NCBI RefSeq assembly: GCF_007066085.1
Contig: NZ_CP041405.1
Coordinates: 4,977,001 to 5,041,000 of the forward strand
Length of the DNA stretch: 64,000 bases
Reading direction: 5' to 3'
Source: Paenibacillus thiaminolyticus
GTDB lineage: Bacteria; Bacillota; Bacilli; Paenibacillales; Paenibacillaceae
Position numbers and translations under genes: made by a program. Below are positions 16,159 to 25,554 of the stretch, piece by piece; the first letter of the stretch is position 1, and each line of letters starts with the position of its first letter. Below the pieces are notes generated by a model. The model was not told the origin of the DNA. It was given only the letters and a program-made list of their open reading frames with translations, and made no database searches.

Positions 16159-16392
16159 TTAGGAGGTACTGCCATCATTTTCTTCAATAAGATCAATTAT
16201 CTCCCGAATATCGTCGATGCCCAGCGCGTTGGCGATTTTTTCGATATGAGCGAAATTGATGTTCGAGCGTTTACCATTCGACAGTTCACTTAGTGCAGCA
16301 TGGCGGACATCTGCTAAGCGGGATAATTCCCGCAGCGATATTCCGTATTTTGTGGTTAGCCCAGCAATTTTTACTACGACTTTTTTGCCCAT
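16159..16392 (-). CDS. Small XRE-family (Cro/CI type) repressor
   Basis: 77-residue stand-alone helix-turn-helix protein: YGISLRELSRLADVRHAALS is the HTH, followed by NINFAHIEKIANALGIDDI, the usual Cro/CI helices 4-5, and an acidic tail IIDLIEENDG. ATG 16392 has TTGGAGG 8 bases upstream; a TTG farther out would overlap that site. Diverges from a short DWVKE-family gene, with palindromic sites between. The same divergent arrangement recurs at 48.0-48.9 kb, so the regulator probably controls its divergent neighbour and perhaps the McrBC-like genes downstream. Confidence 0.85.
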   Translation of the reverse strand: MGKKVVVKIAGLTTKYGISLRELSRLADVRHAALSELSNGKRSNINFAHIEKIANALGIDDIREIIDLIEENDGSTS

Positions 16393-16424
16393 TTCGGTGT
16401 CCTCCAAGCTTACATGATTTGACT

Positions 16425-16480
16425 ATACGCATCAACGTACCATATAATAAGTTTTGACCTGGTACGCATATGCGTATAAC
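16425..16480. promoter_or_regulatory. Palindromic operator sites between XRE gene and DWVKE gene
   Basis: A perfect 14-bp palindrome TACGCATATGCGTA (16463-16476) and a related imperfect copy TACGCATcaaCGTA (16426-16439) flank the AT-rich CATATAATAAG, which looks like a -10 box. Two spaced dyads over a promoter are typical for a Cro/CI-type repressor. Binding is inferred. Confidence 0.6.
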
Positions 16481-16512
16481 AAAGAGGGACAAGAAATAAT
16501 GGAGGAAATATC

Positions 16513-16653
16513 ATGCCAGACTGGGTTAAGGAAGCGCTTTGTCAGCGTCTTGAACTGCTTACAGTGAATGCCGAGATGTTACATGATGTCCTTCACCTAA
16601 AAACAAATTCAGAGCAAAGTGTTTACATAATCAATGTGCTCAATGGTCAATAG
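16513..16653 (+). CDS. Short DWVKE-family protein, probably truncated
   Basis: 46 residues from ATG 16513 (GGAGG upstream): it starts MPDWVKEALCQRLELL, closely matching the start MSDWVKETLHQRLEYL of the 102-residue protein at 48576. After ~28 residues the similarity ends and the frame stops, so this looks like an N-terminal remnant of the same family. Function unknown. Its promoter region and divergent XRE regulator are intact, so it may still be transcribed. Confidence 0.6.
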   Translation: MPDWVKEALCQRLELLTVNAEMLHDVLHLKTNSEQSVYIINVLNGQ

Positions 16654-16831
16654 ACTGTTGAGTTTTTTTATTTTCCATCATAAATCGACATGGAAAGAGG
16701 AACTTCTTCCAAAATCTCGAAACATATTATATAAGTCTTCAGATATAGTCTTACGTTCCTAGCGGGAGGAATTCTTTTATCGTAACACTCCTACAACTAA
16801 CAACCAAAATATTTTCATTCAGGTGAACGCC

Positions 16832-19036
16832 ATGACTTTACCAGTTGAACTCCAGGATATTTTCAAGGTCAAACAAAAATCATATAAAATGGTCCTAATC
16901 CTAGCGCTGTTGTCAGAAATGAAGGAATTAGGTCAAAGTAAGGTGCCGTTTGGACAAGTTAGAGAACGCTTCTTAGGTATGTTACAGGAACGCGAACGAA
17001 ACGGCCAGCGTGTAGACGTGCCACCGTTAAGTGTGGGATCTCAATGGAAAGAAATAAAAGTGAGTCAAATCCATACGATTATCGAGAATCCTCTTAACGC
17101 GTTATCCCATATCCTTGAGCATGATAAATTAGAGCAAACGCTAGAGTTTAAGCACGATCTACTCAGTCAGTGGAGTGAGCAAGTGCTTGATGAGCTTCAG
17201 CAATATGCTGGACGTGAATTAGAAGAATTTTATCAAGAACCTGACCATGGCTGGTCCTTACGAGAAGCCCTTCACCACATCATGGATAATTATCTACAAT
17301 CGAAGACAGAGCTGTTCAAGGGTAACCATTTAGGCAACATGGTACGTAGAACGATTCCAAGCGAGTTAAAAGGATTCTCGTTTATCTATGAACAATTAAA
17401 GGTTCAAGGCTCAGTTGGACAAGGGAACTGGGCTAATATCCCTTGGATTGCGATAATGGATAATCGTGTAACGACGACTACGCAACGTGGGGAGTACATT
17501 GTTTACCTTTTTGCAGAGGATATGAGTGCAGTCTATTTAACCTTTATGCAAGGGGTTACGATTCCTTTACGGGATTATGGGAAGGTAGAAGGTTATAAGT
17601 ATCTTCGACATAGAGTTGAAGAATTACGAGAACAATTACCTTTGATTGGGATGAATAAAGATGACAATATTCAATTAACATCAGGAGGTCTTGGCTACGA
17701 CTACCAGGTGTCCACTGTCGCCTACTACCGCTATGATCGAGATCAACTTCCTGACGATGAGGAACTCATAGCAGACTTACAAAATGTTGTCGAGAACTAC
17801 AGGCAATACGTGGAGGAGCATATGAACCAAGAGCAATTAACTTACGATGAAACAGAGGAAGACCAGGAGCATTCTGAAAAGCCTCTTATCGTCGCTGATG
17901 AGCTACAGCGTATTCAGGCGTATATTCGCCACAAAGGCTTCTCCTACCCTGAAAACCTTATCGCGAACTTCTACTTATCTTTGAAGACGAAGCCGTTTGT
18001 TATTTTGGCAGGGGTGTCAGGTACAGGAAAAACGAAACTCGTAAAGCTGTTTGCAGAGGCGTTAGGGGCAACAGCATCCAATCAGCAGCTTACGCTTATT
18101 CCCGTACGGCCGGATTGGAACGATCCTTCTGATTTGATAGGCTATAAGGATTTGTCTGGATCATTTCGTCCAGGACCGCTTGCTTTAGCGCTGGAAGAAG
18201 CGTTGAAGCCTAAAAATTGCCGCAAACCCTATTTTATTTGCTTGGATGAGATGAACTTGGCACGGGTAGAGCATTACTTTAGTGATGTACTTAGCGTGCT
18301 AGAGACGCAGGAATGGCAAGCCGATCGTATTGTAACAACGCGCCTTCTTCAGCCGGAGATGCTATTGCAGGAGGAAGATCGGGCTCGCTTCAGTAATTTA
18401 CATATACCTGATAACGTCTATTTGGTTGGAACGGTGAACATGGATGAGACGACACATCCTTTTAGCAAAAAGGTTTTAGATCGGGCCAATACCATCGAGT
18501 TTAACTATATTGCTCTTGATCAATACCCTGACCTTGAGGAATCGGCTGAGTTACTTGTAGAGCACTCTGTATCCAATGTTTTTCTGCGTAGCGATTATTT
18601 GCAGTTAGTTGATGTGTATCATGAACATCGAGAGTTCGTTCAGTTGGTTACAGAAAAGTTGGTCCGAATCAACCAAATTCTCGAGCCCATTCATGCGCAA
18701 ATCGGTTTTCGGATTCGGGATTCGGTATGCTTCTATATGATCTATAATAAGCAGTTCGGATTAATGAGCGAAGACGAGGCTTTTGACCACCAGTTGCTGC
18801 AAAAGATTCTTCCCCGAATTCAGGGTAGCAGCATGTCAATTAAGCGTGCACTGCTTTTGCTTATGAAGGAGGCATTAGGGAAGGACTTCTCAATCGATGA
18901 ACATATGGAGGATTCATCCCCATTGTACCTGCCACAAGATTGGGCCCAAGCACGTTATCCACGCAGTGGACGGAAGCTAGGCTTCATGTTAGGGAGGTTA
19001 GAAGAAGATGGCTTCACCTCATTCTGGCTCTCTTAA
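16832..19036 (+). CDS. McrB-like AAA+ GTPase/ATPase of a type IV-like restriction system
   Basis: 734-residue motor subunit. The C-terminal half is an McrB-type AAA+ domain: Walker A GVSGTGKTK (about 394-402), Walker B FICLDEMNLARVEHYF (Asp472/Glu473) with the McrB-typical LDEMNLARVE, and GTVNMDETTHPFSKKVLDRA as sensor/arginine region. The N-terminal ~350 residues hold an MrcB-N/DUF3578-like domain that should recognise the DNA or its modification. ATG 16832 has AGGTGA 5 bases upstream; a GTG at 16823 is in that site. It overlaps the McrC-like gene by 29 bases. Together they probably cut modified or foreign (phage) DNA. Base composition is clearly more A+T-rich than the flanks, consistent with lateral transfer. 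Confidence 0.9.
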   Translation: MTLPVELQDIFKVKQKSYKMVLILALLSEMKELGQSKVPFGQVRERFLGMLQERERNGQRVDVPPLSVGSQWKEIKVSQIHTIIENPLNALSHILEHDKLEQTLEFKHDLLSQWSEQVLDELQQYAGRELEEFYQEPDHGWSLREALHHIMDNYLQSKTELFKGNHLGNMVRRTIPSELKGFSFIYEQLKVQGSVGQGNWANIPWIAIMDNRVTTTTQRGEYIVYLFAEDMSAVYLTFMQGVTIPLRDYGKVEGYKYLRHRVEELREQLPLIGMNKDDNIQLTSGGLGYDYQVSTVAYYRYDRDQLPDDEELIADLQNVVENYRQYVEEHMNQEQLTYDETEEDQEHSEKPLIVADELQRIQAYIRHKGFSYPENLIANFYLSLKTKPFVILAGVSGTGKTKLVKLFAEALGATASNQQLTLIPVRPDWNDPSDLIGYKDLSGSFRPGPLALALEEALKPKNCRKPYFICLDEMNLARVEHYFSDVLSVLETQEWQADRIVTTRLLQPEMLLQEEDRARFSNLHIPDNVYLVGTVNMDETTHPFSKKVLDRANTIEFNYIALDQYPDLEESAELLVEHSVSNVFLRSDYLQLVDVYHEHREFVQLVTEKLVRINQILEPIHAQIGFRIRDSVCFYMIYNKQFGLMSEDEAFDHQLLQKILPRIQGSSMSIKRALLLLMKEALGKDFSIDEHMEDSSPLYLPQDWAQARYPRSGRKLGFMLGRLEEDGFTSFWLS

Positions 19037-21437
19037 GGAAGTCGTGGAGCTCCTACGGATTGAAACGAACTTGTTTACTTTATATATTCAGGGGAAACCA
19101 TTTCATCCTACGGTAGAGACGCTCCAACTGCATCGTAATTCTCATCAAGAGTGGGTTGATACTTATGTTCACGTTACTGCTGCTTCACGTGTTCAAGTTG
19201 AAGGAGTTCATCTGTATTCCCCCGTTGATGGAGAAATGCGAATCTGGCAAAAAGGTGATGCTTGGGTACCACTCTTCTATGAGACACAAGCTTATGAGTT
19301 AGTTGTAGAAAAAAAGGCTGATCTACCGCTTACCTTCTATCACGAGCACATTCAGCTTCGTCAGGCAGTCAGACCGTTAGGGAGCCGTATTTTGTCAGGT
19401 ATTCTGCGGTTTACGAATGAAATCGGACTCACCGAGTTGGAACTTCAATTGTATGGAGAAACGCTGCTGCGCATCCAGCTCGAGATTTTCCCTTCCAAAC
19501 TGGATTATAAACATGATTATTTGCTTATTTTGAATGAGGTGAATGCCCAAATTTCAAACCTAGCGTTTGATTTTTTGCGTAAAACCTTTCATTTCAGTGG
19601 TCTCAAGGAGACGAAGCATCAGAGCTTGACCGAGTTTTTCGTTATTCTTCAGCAGCTTTTTACTCAAATGCTGGAGGCAGTGGGGCGCATTCAGGCAGCC
19701 CCGCACACGAAGCTTCAAAGCGAGTACAGTAAAGTAGAGGCGGCTCGGATAAGAAGGGCAGACAAGGGCAATGCAGAATATGTAGCGAAGCATCCTCACT
19801 TGCTGCAACAAGCTAGTGCGAATGGAATTATCTCTATTCATGACAAACGTTATAACCCTTCACACTTGTTGGAGCAAAGGCGGCGGGTATCGTTCGATAC
19901 ACCTGAGAACCGATTTGTCCGGTGGGTGTTCTTACGAATGGAGCAAAAGTTGAAACAGATTCGGGTAAGTCTGCTGAACATGCAACGAACTCGTGATGAG
20001 CATCTACTCCGTCGACTTGACCAGATGCACAATCAGATTCGGCGAGTGATCCAGCAAGATTTTCTTCAAGTTGGTGAAATGAAGCATATGTCGCTTTCCC
20101 TTGTGTTGCAAATGGCACCGGGATATCGCGAGGTGTACCGGTACTATCTCATGTTGATGAAAGGGTTATCTATTCAGACTGACTTGTTCCGGTTGTCGGT
20201 GAAGGATTTAGCGCAACTGTACGAGTATTGGTGCTTCCTGAAAATACACCACTTATTAAGTGAAAAATATGAGCTTATCCAGCAGGATATTATTAAAGTA
20301 AATCGAGGCGGGCTATTCGTGACGCTGGATCGGTCGCGAAAGGCAACGGTGAAATACCGTAATCCTCGGAACGGGGAAGAATTTACTCTTTACTATAATG
20401 CCCTCCCTGCAGGAGAGGTTAGCAAGACCCTATCGCAGCGGCCAGACACGGTACTAACGTTGAAGAAAAATGAGTCAGCCACGGAGTACAAATATATTTT
20501 TGATGCTAAGTATCGCCTGAATCCGGCCTACGAAGGCACGCCCTATTGGTCTAGATACAAGCAACCTGGGCCAGAGGAAGAAGACATCAATACGATGCAT
20601 CGATATCGGGATGCGATTGTATATGAGGACCCTGCTAATCAGACGTATGAGCGTAGTATGTTCGGGGCGTATGTGTTATTCCCGTATGCGAACGAGGAGA
20701 AGTTCCAACATCATCGTTTCTATAAGAGCATTGAGTTGATTAACATCGGGGCATTTCCGTTTTTACCAAATGCAACGAAGCTGATGGAGAAGTTCTTAGA
20801 CGAGATAATAGAAGATAGCCCAGAAAAGGCCTATGAACGTTCCACACGGCCAAGAGGGACTGAGCAATACTATACAGACAAGCTATCGGGCAAAAATGTA
20901 CTCGTCGGTGCCTTAGGCCGAACAGCCAAGCAGCAGCTAGAAGCATCATTAGCGAATCACCATTACCATATTCCGCTGCAGCAGATAACGGATCATCGCC
21001 AGCTTACCCAAATCGAGTATGTGGCATTATATCAGTCAATGAAGCAATTTGGGAGTGAAGCGGGTATACGATATTACGGCCGTGTTCAGGAATGGAAGGT
21101 TCTGCACCGTCGCGAAATTACGTACATCCAATCCAGCCGTGGGGTGGCGGATGAACTATATGTACTCTTTACCGTGGAGCAATGGGAGAAGCGGGAGCAA
21201 CCAATTGTGCCGGGAGGACATTACGTGTATCACACTTTGTTTACGGCGAAGCCGCTTTTTGACCGTGCTTGCGAAGTAGCGGAGCTTCGGTTAGAAAGTG
21301 AAGCGGACATACGGCTATGGCGAGAGGCACGCCGTCAAGGCAAAGCGAAGGTCAAACTAGATCAAGAGCCCGTAGATTTAGCTACAAAGGTAACGCAAGT
21401 CATTCAAGAGGATGAAGATAGAGGTGACTCACCTTAA
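19008..21437 (+). CDS. McrC-like nuclease subunit (DUF2357 + PD-(D/E)xK)
   Basis: 809-residue partner of the McrB-like motor. An N-terminal DUF2357-like region is followed by a PD-(D/E)xK nuclease core: RPDTVLTL supplies Asp480 and YIFDAKYRL supplies Asp499 and Lys501, spaced as in McrC and related restriction nucleases. The next segment has conserved NTMHRYRDAI, a helix often following the core in this family. ATG 19008 lies inside the end of the McrB-like gene with GGGAGG upstream. A C-terminal domain of ~200 residues (from about 610) is unassigned and may contact DNA. The two genes form the whole module; no methyltransferase is present, which fits type IV restriction. Confidence 0.86.
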   Translation: MASPHSGSLKEVVELLRIETNLFTLYIQGKPFHPTVETLQLHRNSHQEWVDTYVHVTAASRVQVEGVHLYSPVDGEMRIWQKGDAWVPLFYETQAYELVVEKKADLPLTFYHEHIQLRQAVRPLGSRILSGILRFTNEIGLTELELQLYGETLLRIQLEIFPSKLDYKHDYLLILNEVNAQISNLAFDFLRKTFHFSGLKETKHQSLTEFFVILQQLFTQMLEAVGRIQAAPHTKLQSEYSKVEAARIRRADKGNAEYVAKHPHLLQQASANGIISIHDKRYNPSHLLEQRRRVSFDTPENRFVRWVFLRMEQKLKQIRVSLLNMQRTRDEHLLRRLDQMHNQIRRVIQQDFLQVGEMKHMSLSLVLQMAPGYREVYRYYLMLMKGLSIQTDLFRLSVKDLAQLYEYWCFLKIHHLLSEKYELIQQDIIKVNRGGLFVTLDRSRKATVKYRNPRNGEEFTLYYNALPAGEVSKTLSQRPDTVLTLKKNESATEYKYIFDAKYRLNPAYEGTPYWSRYKQPGPEEEDINTMHRYRDAIVYEDPANQTYERSMFGAYVLFPYANEEKFQHHRFYKSIELINIGAFPFLPNATKLMEKFLDEIIEDSPEKAYERSTRPRGTEQYYTDKLSGKNVLVGALGRTAKQQLEASLANHHYHIPLQQITDHRQLTQIEYVALYQSMKQFGSEAGIRYYGRVQEWKVLHRREITYIQSSRGVADELYVLFTVEQWEKREQPIVPGGHYVYHTLFTAKPLFDRACEVAELRLESEADIRLWREARRQGKAKVKLDQEPVDLATKVTQVIQEDEDRGDSP

Positions 21438-21457
21438 GGGCTCAAAGGCACAGCTTC

Positions 21458-21670
21458 TCAGACCAGAAAGTTCTGTAAACCAAACAGCATCATCACGATA
21501 CCTGCGATTAATCCCACGACCCCGCGAATTTGAATAATTAGCAATTCGTCATCGGTTGTTTCATCGAAGATGGATTTGAATATCCACGCATCGGGTTTTT
21601 TGATAGCAAGCAAGCCCAGTGCAAGCAGACCAGCACCGAGTATCTCTATGATGATACCCTTCGTAATCAT
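21458..21670 (-). CDS. Small two-helix membrane protein
   Basis: 70 residues from ATG 21670, which has AGAGGTGA upstream. Two transmembrane helices (ILGAGLLALGLLAI and VGLIAGIVMMLFGL) are separated by a polar loop with KKPDAWIFKSIFDE. This layout resembles small DUF6199-type membrane proteins of Bacillota, but I am not certain of the family and cannot assign a role. It is convergent with the McrC-like gene, and 228 bases upstream of the divergent sugar-transporter operon. Confidence 0.7.
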   Translation of the reverse strand: MITKGIIIEILGAGLLALGLLAIKKPDAWIFKSIFDETTDDELLIIQIRGVVGLIAGIVMMLFGLQNFLV

Positions 21671-21898
21671 TTGATCACCTCTTTGTAGATTGATACGAAG
21701 AATATAGGGATATGTTCCATTATCCGGTAACCATCCATCCTCAGCCGTGCCGTTCCCCCGGGAACCACGGTTTTTTCGCGCTCCGCAACAGTTGTATACG
21801 TAAGTAAACACCGGTATATAGCCCGAGGCTGAAAGCGCTACCTATAATGGAGATAGAAAGAAGACATAATCATGTCATTCAAAATGGGAGGGTCAGAC

Positions 21899-23575
21899 GT
21901 GAAGAGAGTGCGGTCATTCGGATTGATTCTTACGCTCATCTTGAGTCTCGTGGTAACGGCCTGCAGCAGTCAACCGGCGGAATCGCAGCAGCCGGCAGAC
22001 AAGCCGGCGGATAATGCTTCGGCAGGCACCCCTGCAGCTTCGTCGGAAGATACCGTCTTGGAAATATCGACAGTACGTGCGCAAGACCCGTATTTGAAGT
22101 TTGATGAAGGGGAGAATTTCGATAAAAACGCCGTCTATGATGCCTACGAGAAAGACGTCGGCGTCAAAATCACGAACCAGTGGGTGGTCGATGGCGTCGT
22201 GAACGGCGCTCAATTCCAGGAGAAGCTGAAGATGGCGATTGCCACCAATGACATTCCTGATTTCTTCCCGGCGACTCCGGCGCAGGTGCAGCAGTTGATC
22301 GAGGCCGATATGATTCAAGACTTGACCAGCGTGTACGATCAATATGCGACCGATGAGACGAAGGAGTTCATGCAGAAGGACGGCGGCCTGCAGATGAAGT
22401 CGGGCACGTTCGACGGCAAGCTGATGGCCATCCCGCAGACGGGGAACCCGTTTGCGCCGCAGCTCGTGTGGGTCCGCTCCGATTGGCTGAAGGAGTTGAG
22501 CCTGCCGGAGCCGAAGACGATGCAGGATCTGATGACGATTATGGAAGCCTTCGCGACAAAGGATCCAGGCGGCACGGGGACAGCCTACGGCCTGGCGCTG
22601 AATAAGAAGTTCGATGAAGGCGCGCTGGGACTGGTCGGCTTCCTGAATGGATACCATGCCTACCTGAATCAATGGATGGAAGACGGCCAAGGCGGGTTGA
22701 TGAACAGCGATATTCAGCCGGAGATGAAGGAAGCGCTGCGCGCGCTTCAGGAGATGTTCAAGAAAGGCCTGATCGACCCGGAATTCGCGGTCAAGGATAT
22801 GCAGAAAGCGTCTGAATTCATCTTCAGCGAGAAGATTGGCGTGCTGTATGGCGCGGAATGGACGCCTGCCCATCTGGCCCAGGCTGCCGTGAAGGACGGC
22901 AAGGTTGTGCAGGAATGGAGCGTATACCGTCTGCCTTCCATTGACGGCACGGAAGCGTCCACGCAGATCGAATTGGGGACGGAGAGCTACTATGTCGTGT
23001 CCAAGAACGCCAAGCATCCGGAAGCGCTGATCAAGCTGCTGAATCAATGGATCGCGGTCGACAATCATCCGACACCGGAGCAGAAAGTATATGAATACGG
23101 CAAGGATCTGAAGGAAAAAGGCAATAACTACTGGCTCCTTAACCCGGTCATGGCATTCAACCTGACGACCGATAACGGAGAAGTGCTGCCGAAGGCGATT
23201 GAGACGAAGGATGAAAGCTTGCCGAAGACGAAGGACCAAAAAACGCGCTTCGAACGGGCGATGAAATACGTGAATGGCGAAGATATCAGCATGTGGTGGG
23301 AATACCTCATCTCCGGACCGAACGGCGCGGTGTCGAACATCCCTTACTTGAAGGAGCACCATCTGTTCCATCAGAACAAGTTCTGGGGCGCGCCGACACC
23401 GACGATGGTGGAGAAGCGGGAGATTTTGAACCGCAAACGCGATGAAATCTTCATGAAGATTATTATGAACCAAGTCTCTATCGATGAATTCGACAAGTTC
23501 GTCGCTGACTGGAAGAAGCTGGGCGGAGACGAGATTACGAAGGAAGTCAACGAATGGTATGCGAAAAATAAGTAA
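21899..23575 (+). CDS. Sugar ABC transporter solute-binding lipoprotein (LplA/LipO-like)
   Basis: 558-residue extracellular binding protein. GTG 21899 has GGGAGGG upstream and starts a lipoprotein signal peptide (SFGLILTLILSLVVTACSSQ) whose lipobox VTAC gives an N-terminal lipidated Cys. The mature part begins with a Ser/Ala/Pro linker, then the large type of solute-binding fold found beside LplB/YtcP permeases (DIPDFFPATPAQVQQLIEAD, AYGLALNKKF, SYYVVSKNAKHPEALIKLLN). Such proteins usually take oligo- or acidic saccharides. The YesM/YesN pair downstream should control it. A hairpin separates it from the permease genes, which would raise its expression over them. Confidence 0.92.
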   Translation: MKRVRSFGLILTLILSLVVTACSSQPAESQQPADKPADNASAGTPAASSEDTVLEISTVRAQDPYLKFDEGENFDKNAVYDAYEKDVGVKITNQWVVDGVVNGAQFQEKLKMAIATNDIPDFFPATPAQVQQLIEADMIQDLTSVYDQYATDETKEFMQKDGGLQMKSGTFDGKLMAIPQTGNPFAPQLVWVRSDWLKELSLPEPKTMQDLMTIMEAFATKDPGGTGTAYGLALNKKFDEGALGLVGFLNGYHAYLNQWMEDGQGGLMNSDIQPEMKEALRALQEMFKKGLIDPEFAVKDMQKASEFIFSEKIGVLYGAEWTPAHLAQAAVKDGKVVQEWSVYRLPSIDGTEASTQIELGTESYYVVSKNAKHPEALIKLLNQWIAVDNHPTPEQKVYEYGKDLKEKGNNYWLLNPVMAFNLTTDNGEVLPKAIETKDESLPKTKDQKTRFERAMKYVNGEDISMWWEYLISGPNGAVSNIPYLKEHHLFHQNKFWGAPTPTMVEKREILNRKRDEIFMKIIMNQVSIDEFDKFVADWKKLGGDEITKEVNEWYAKNK

Positions 23576-23649
23576 TCGGTTGTGACCGGCAGTCGTGAAC
23601 CAAGAACTTCCATTCAGTATGACCAAGTGACCAAGCTAACGTGCTGTGC

Positions 23650-23682
23650 GGGGAATCGGAAGGCTTCGATTCCCCCCTTTTT
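23650..23682 (+). terminator. Intra-operon attenuating terminator
   Basis: GGGGAATCG (23650-23658) and CGATTCCCC (23667-23675) form a 9-bp stem followed by CCTTTTT. It lies between the binding-protein gene and the first permease gene, a common way to make more binding protein than permease. Confidence 0.8.
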
Positions 23683-23709
23683 CTAATTACTCCAAGCAGG
23701 TGATGCATA

Positions 23710-24615
23710 ATGAATCAATTGTCTCGGATGTGGAAGCGAGAATGGCCGCTGCATATCATGCTCATTCCTGGGCTCATCTTCGTCATCCTATTCAGCTACA
23801 TTCCGATGGCCGGCATTTTGATGGCCTTTCAAAAGTATATCCCGACCAAGGGGCTGTTCGGCTCTCCGTTCGTCGGATGGAAGAACTTCCAGTTCCTGCT
23901 CGATTATCCGGACATCGGACGAATCGTGTTCAACACCTTGTATATTGCCACGATGAAAATTATCGCGGGCCTCATCGTCCCGATTACGATCGCGATCTTG
24001 CTGAATGAGCTGCGCAAGGAATGGGTCAAGCGGGCATTCCAGACCATGGTCTATCTGCCTCACTTCTTATCGTGGGTGCTGCTGAGCGGCATTGTCATAG
24101 ACGTACTATCTCCATCTACAGGCATATTGAATCAGTTGCTGGGGCTGTTCGGCGTGAAGCCGATCTTTTTCCTCGGAGACAATAGCTGGTTCCCTTACGT
24201 GATGGTCATTACGGATGTGTGGAAGGAGTTCGGCTTCGGCACCATCATCTACCTGGCTGCGCTCACCAACATTAATCCGGCGCTGTATGAAGCCGCAGAG
24301 ATTGACGGCGCGGGGCGCTGGAAGCAGACCTTGTACGTAACCTTGCCGGGGATGATGCCGATCATTGTGCTGATGCTTACGCTTAATATCGGCAATGTGC
24401 TGAATGCGGGCTTCGACCAGATCTTCAACCTGTACAGCCCGCAAGTCTATGAGAGCGGGGATATTATCGACACCTTTGTCTACCGGATGGGGATCGAGCA
24501 GGCACAGTACGGATTCGCCACGGCGGTCGGATTGCTGAAGTCGGTCGTTTCGTTTATTTTGATTTCCGTATCCTACGTTCTGGCCTACCGCTTCGCCAAT
24601 TATCGCATTTTCTAG
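23710..24615 (+). CDS. Sugar ABC transporter permease (LplB-like)
   Basis: 301-residue membrane permease with six predicted membrane helices. The start WPLHIMLIPGLIFVILFSYIP and AFQKYIPTKGLFGSPFVGWK are typical of LplB/YtcP-partner permeases. The EAA loop that contacts the ATPase is ALYEAAEIDGAGRWKQTLYV. AGCAGGTG precedes the ATG. Works with the following permease and the upstream lipoprotein; no ATPase gene is present, so a shared MsmX-type ATPase encoded elsewhere is expected, as is known for this transporter class. Confidence 0.93.
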   Translation: MNQLSRMWKREWPLHIMLIPGLIFVILFSYIPMAGILMAFQKYIPTKGLFGSPFVGWKNFQFLLDYPDIGRIVFNTLYIATMKIIAGLIVPITIAILLNELRKEWVKRAFQTMVYLPHFLSWVLLSGIVIDVLSPSTGILNQLLGLFGVKPIFFLGDNSWFPYVMVITDVWKEFGFGTIIYLAALTNINPALYEAAEIDGAGRWKQTLYVTLPGMMPIIVLMLTLNIGNVLNAGFDQIFNLYSPQVYESGDIIDTFVYRMGIEQAQYGFATAVGLLKSVVSFILISVSYVLAYRFANYRIF

Positions 24616-24636
24616 CAAAGGAGAACGGTCATACTT

Positions 24637-25515
24637 ATGAAAAAGTCATTCGGCAGACGACTGTTTCTGGGCTGCAACTTCGTATTTCTCGCGGTGCTGT
24701 CGCTTCTGTGTCTCATGCCCATCATTCATATCCTCGCGATTTCCTTCAGCTCGGGCAATGCGGCATCTGCGGGCAAAGTACTGCTCTGGCCGGTAGAGTT
24801 CACGCCGGCGGCGTATCAGAACGTGTTCGGCAAGCCGGAATATTTGCGCGCCTTCTGGATTACGATTCAGCGCGTCGTATTAGGCACCTCGCTCAGTATG
24901 TTCTTGACGATTTTAACGGCTTATCCGTTATCGAAGGAAATAACTCAATTCCGGATGCGTACCCTTTATGTATGGGTCTTCGTCTTTACGATCCTGTTCA
25001 ATGGGGGATTGATTCCGTGGTATATGACCGTCAAGGCGGTCGGGCTCATCGATACAATCTGGGCCTTGGTGCTTCCGGGCGCGATTCAAGTGTTCAACAT
25101 CATTTTGCTGCTTAACTTCTACCGCAACCTGCCGAAGGAATTGGAGGAATCGTCGAAGATTGACGGGGCGGGCCATTTCACGACCTTGTGGAAAATCTAT
25201 GCGCCGCTCTCTCTGCCGGCACTCGCCACGACGGGCTTATTCACCATCGTCTGGCATTGGAACAGTTGGTTCGACGGAATGATCCTGATGAACCATCCGG
25301 ACAAATATCCGCTGCAGACCTTTTTGCAGTCGATTATTATCAAGATGGATCTTCGCTTTCTGAAATCCCAGGACATCGAGTTAATGCAGCAGCTGTCCGA
25401 CCGGACGAGCAAAGCCGCGCAAATTTTTGTCGCCGCTCTTCCTATCCTGGCGATCTATCCGTTCCTGCAGCGGTTCTTCATTAAAGGAATTGTGATGGGG
25501 AGTGTCAAAGAGTAA
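24637..25515 (+). CDS. Carbohydrate ABC transporter permease (YtcP/LplC-like)
   Basis: 292 residues, six membrane helices. The EAA motif is ELEESSKIDGAGHFTTLWKI, followed by the PLSLPALATTGLF helix. The loop FNGGLIPWYMTVKAVGLIDT before it is characteristic of YtcP/LplC-type permeases. The start has AAGGAG upstream, 21 bases after the previous stop. Second membrane half of the importer. Confidence 0.93.
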   Translation: MKKSFGRRLFLGCNFVFLAVLSLLCLMPIIHILAISFSSGNAASAGKVLLWPVEFTPAAYQNVFGKPEYLRAFWITIQRVVLGTSLSMFLTILTAYPLSKEITQFRMRTLYVWVFVFTILFNGGLIPWYMTVKAVGLIDTIWALVLPGAIQVFNIILLLNFYRNLPKELEESSKIDGAGHFTTLWKIYAPLSLPALATTGLFTIVWHWNSWFDGMILMNHPDKYPLQTFLQSIIIKMDLRFLKSQDIELMQQLSDRTSKAAQIFVAALPILAIYPFLQRFFIKGIVMGSVKE

Positions 25516-25554
25516 TAGTTCAACCCGATCAACTCACTCCTGGGGGAACGCGCG

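Noticed and set aside
21914..23626. 570-codon minus-strand frame
   Set aside because: Shadow of the solute-binding lipoprotein gene in a GC-rich codon-biased region.
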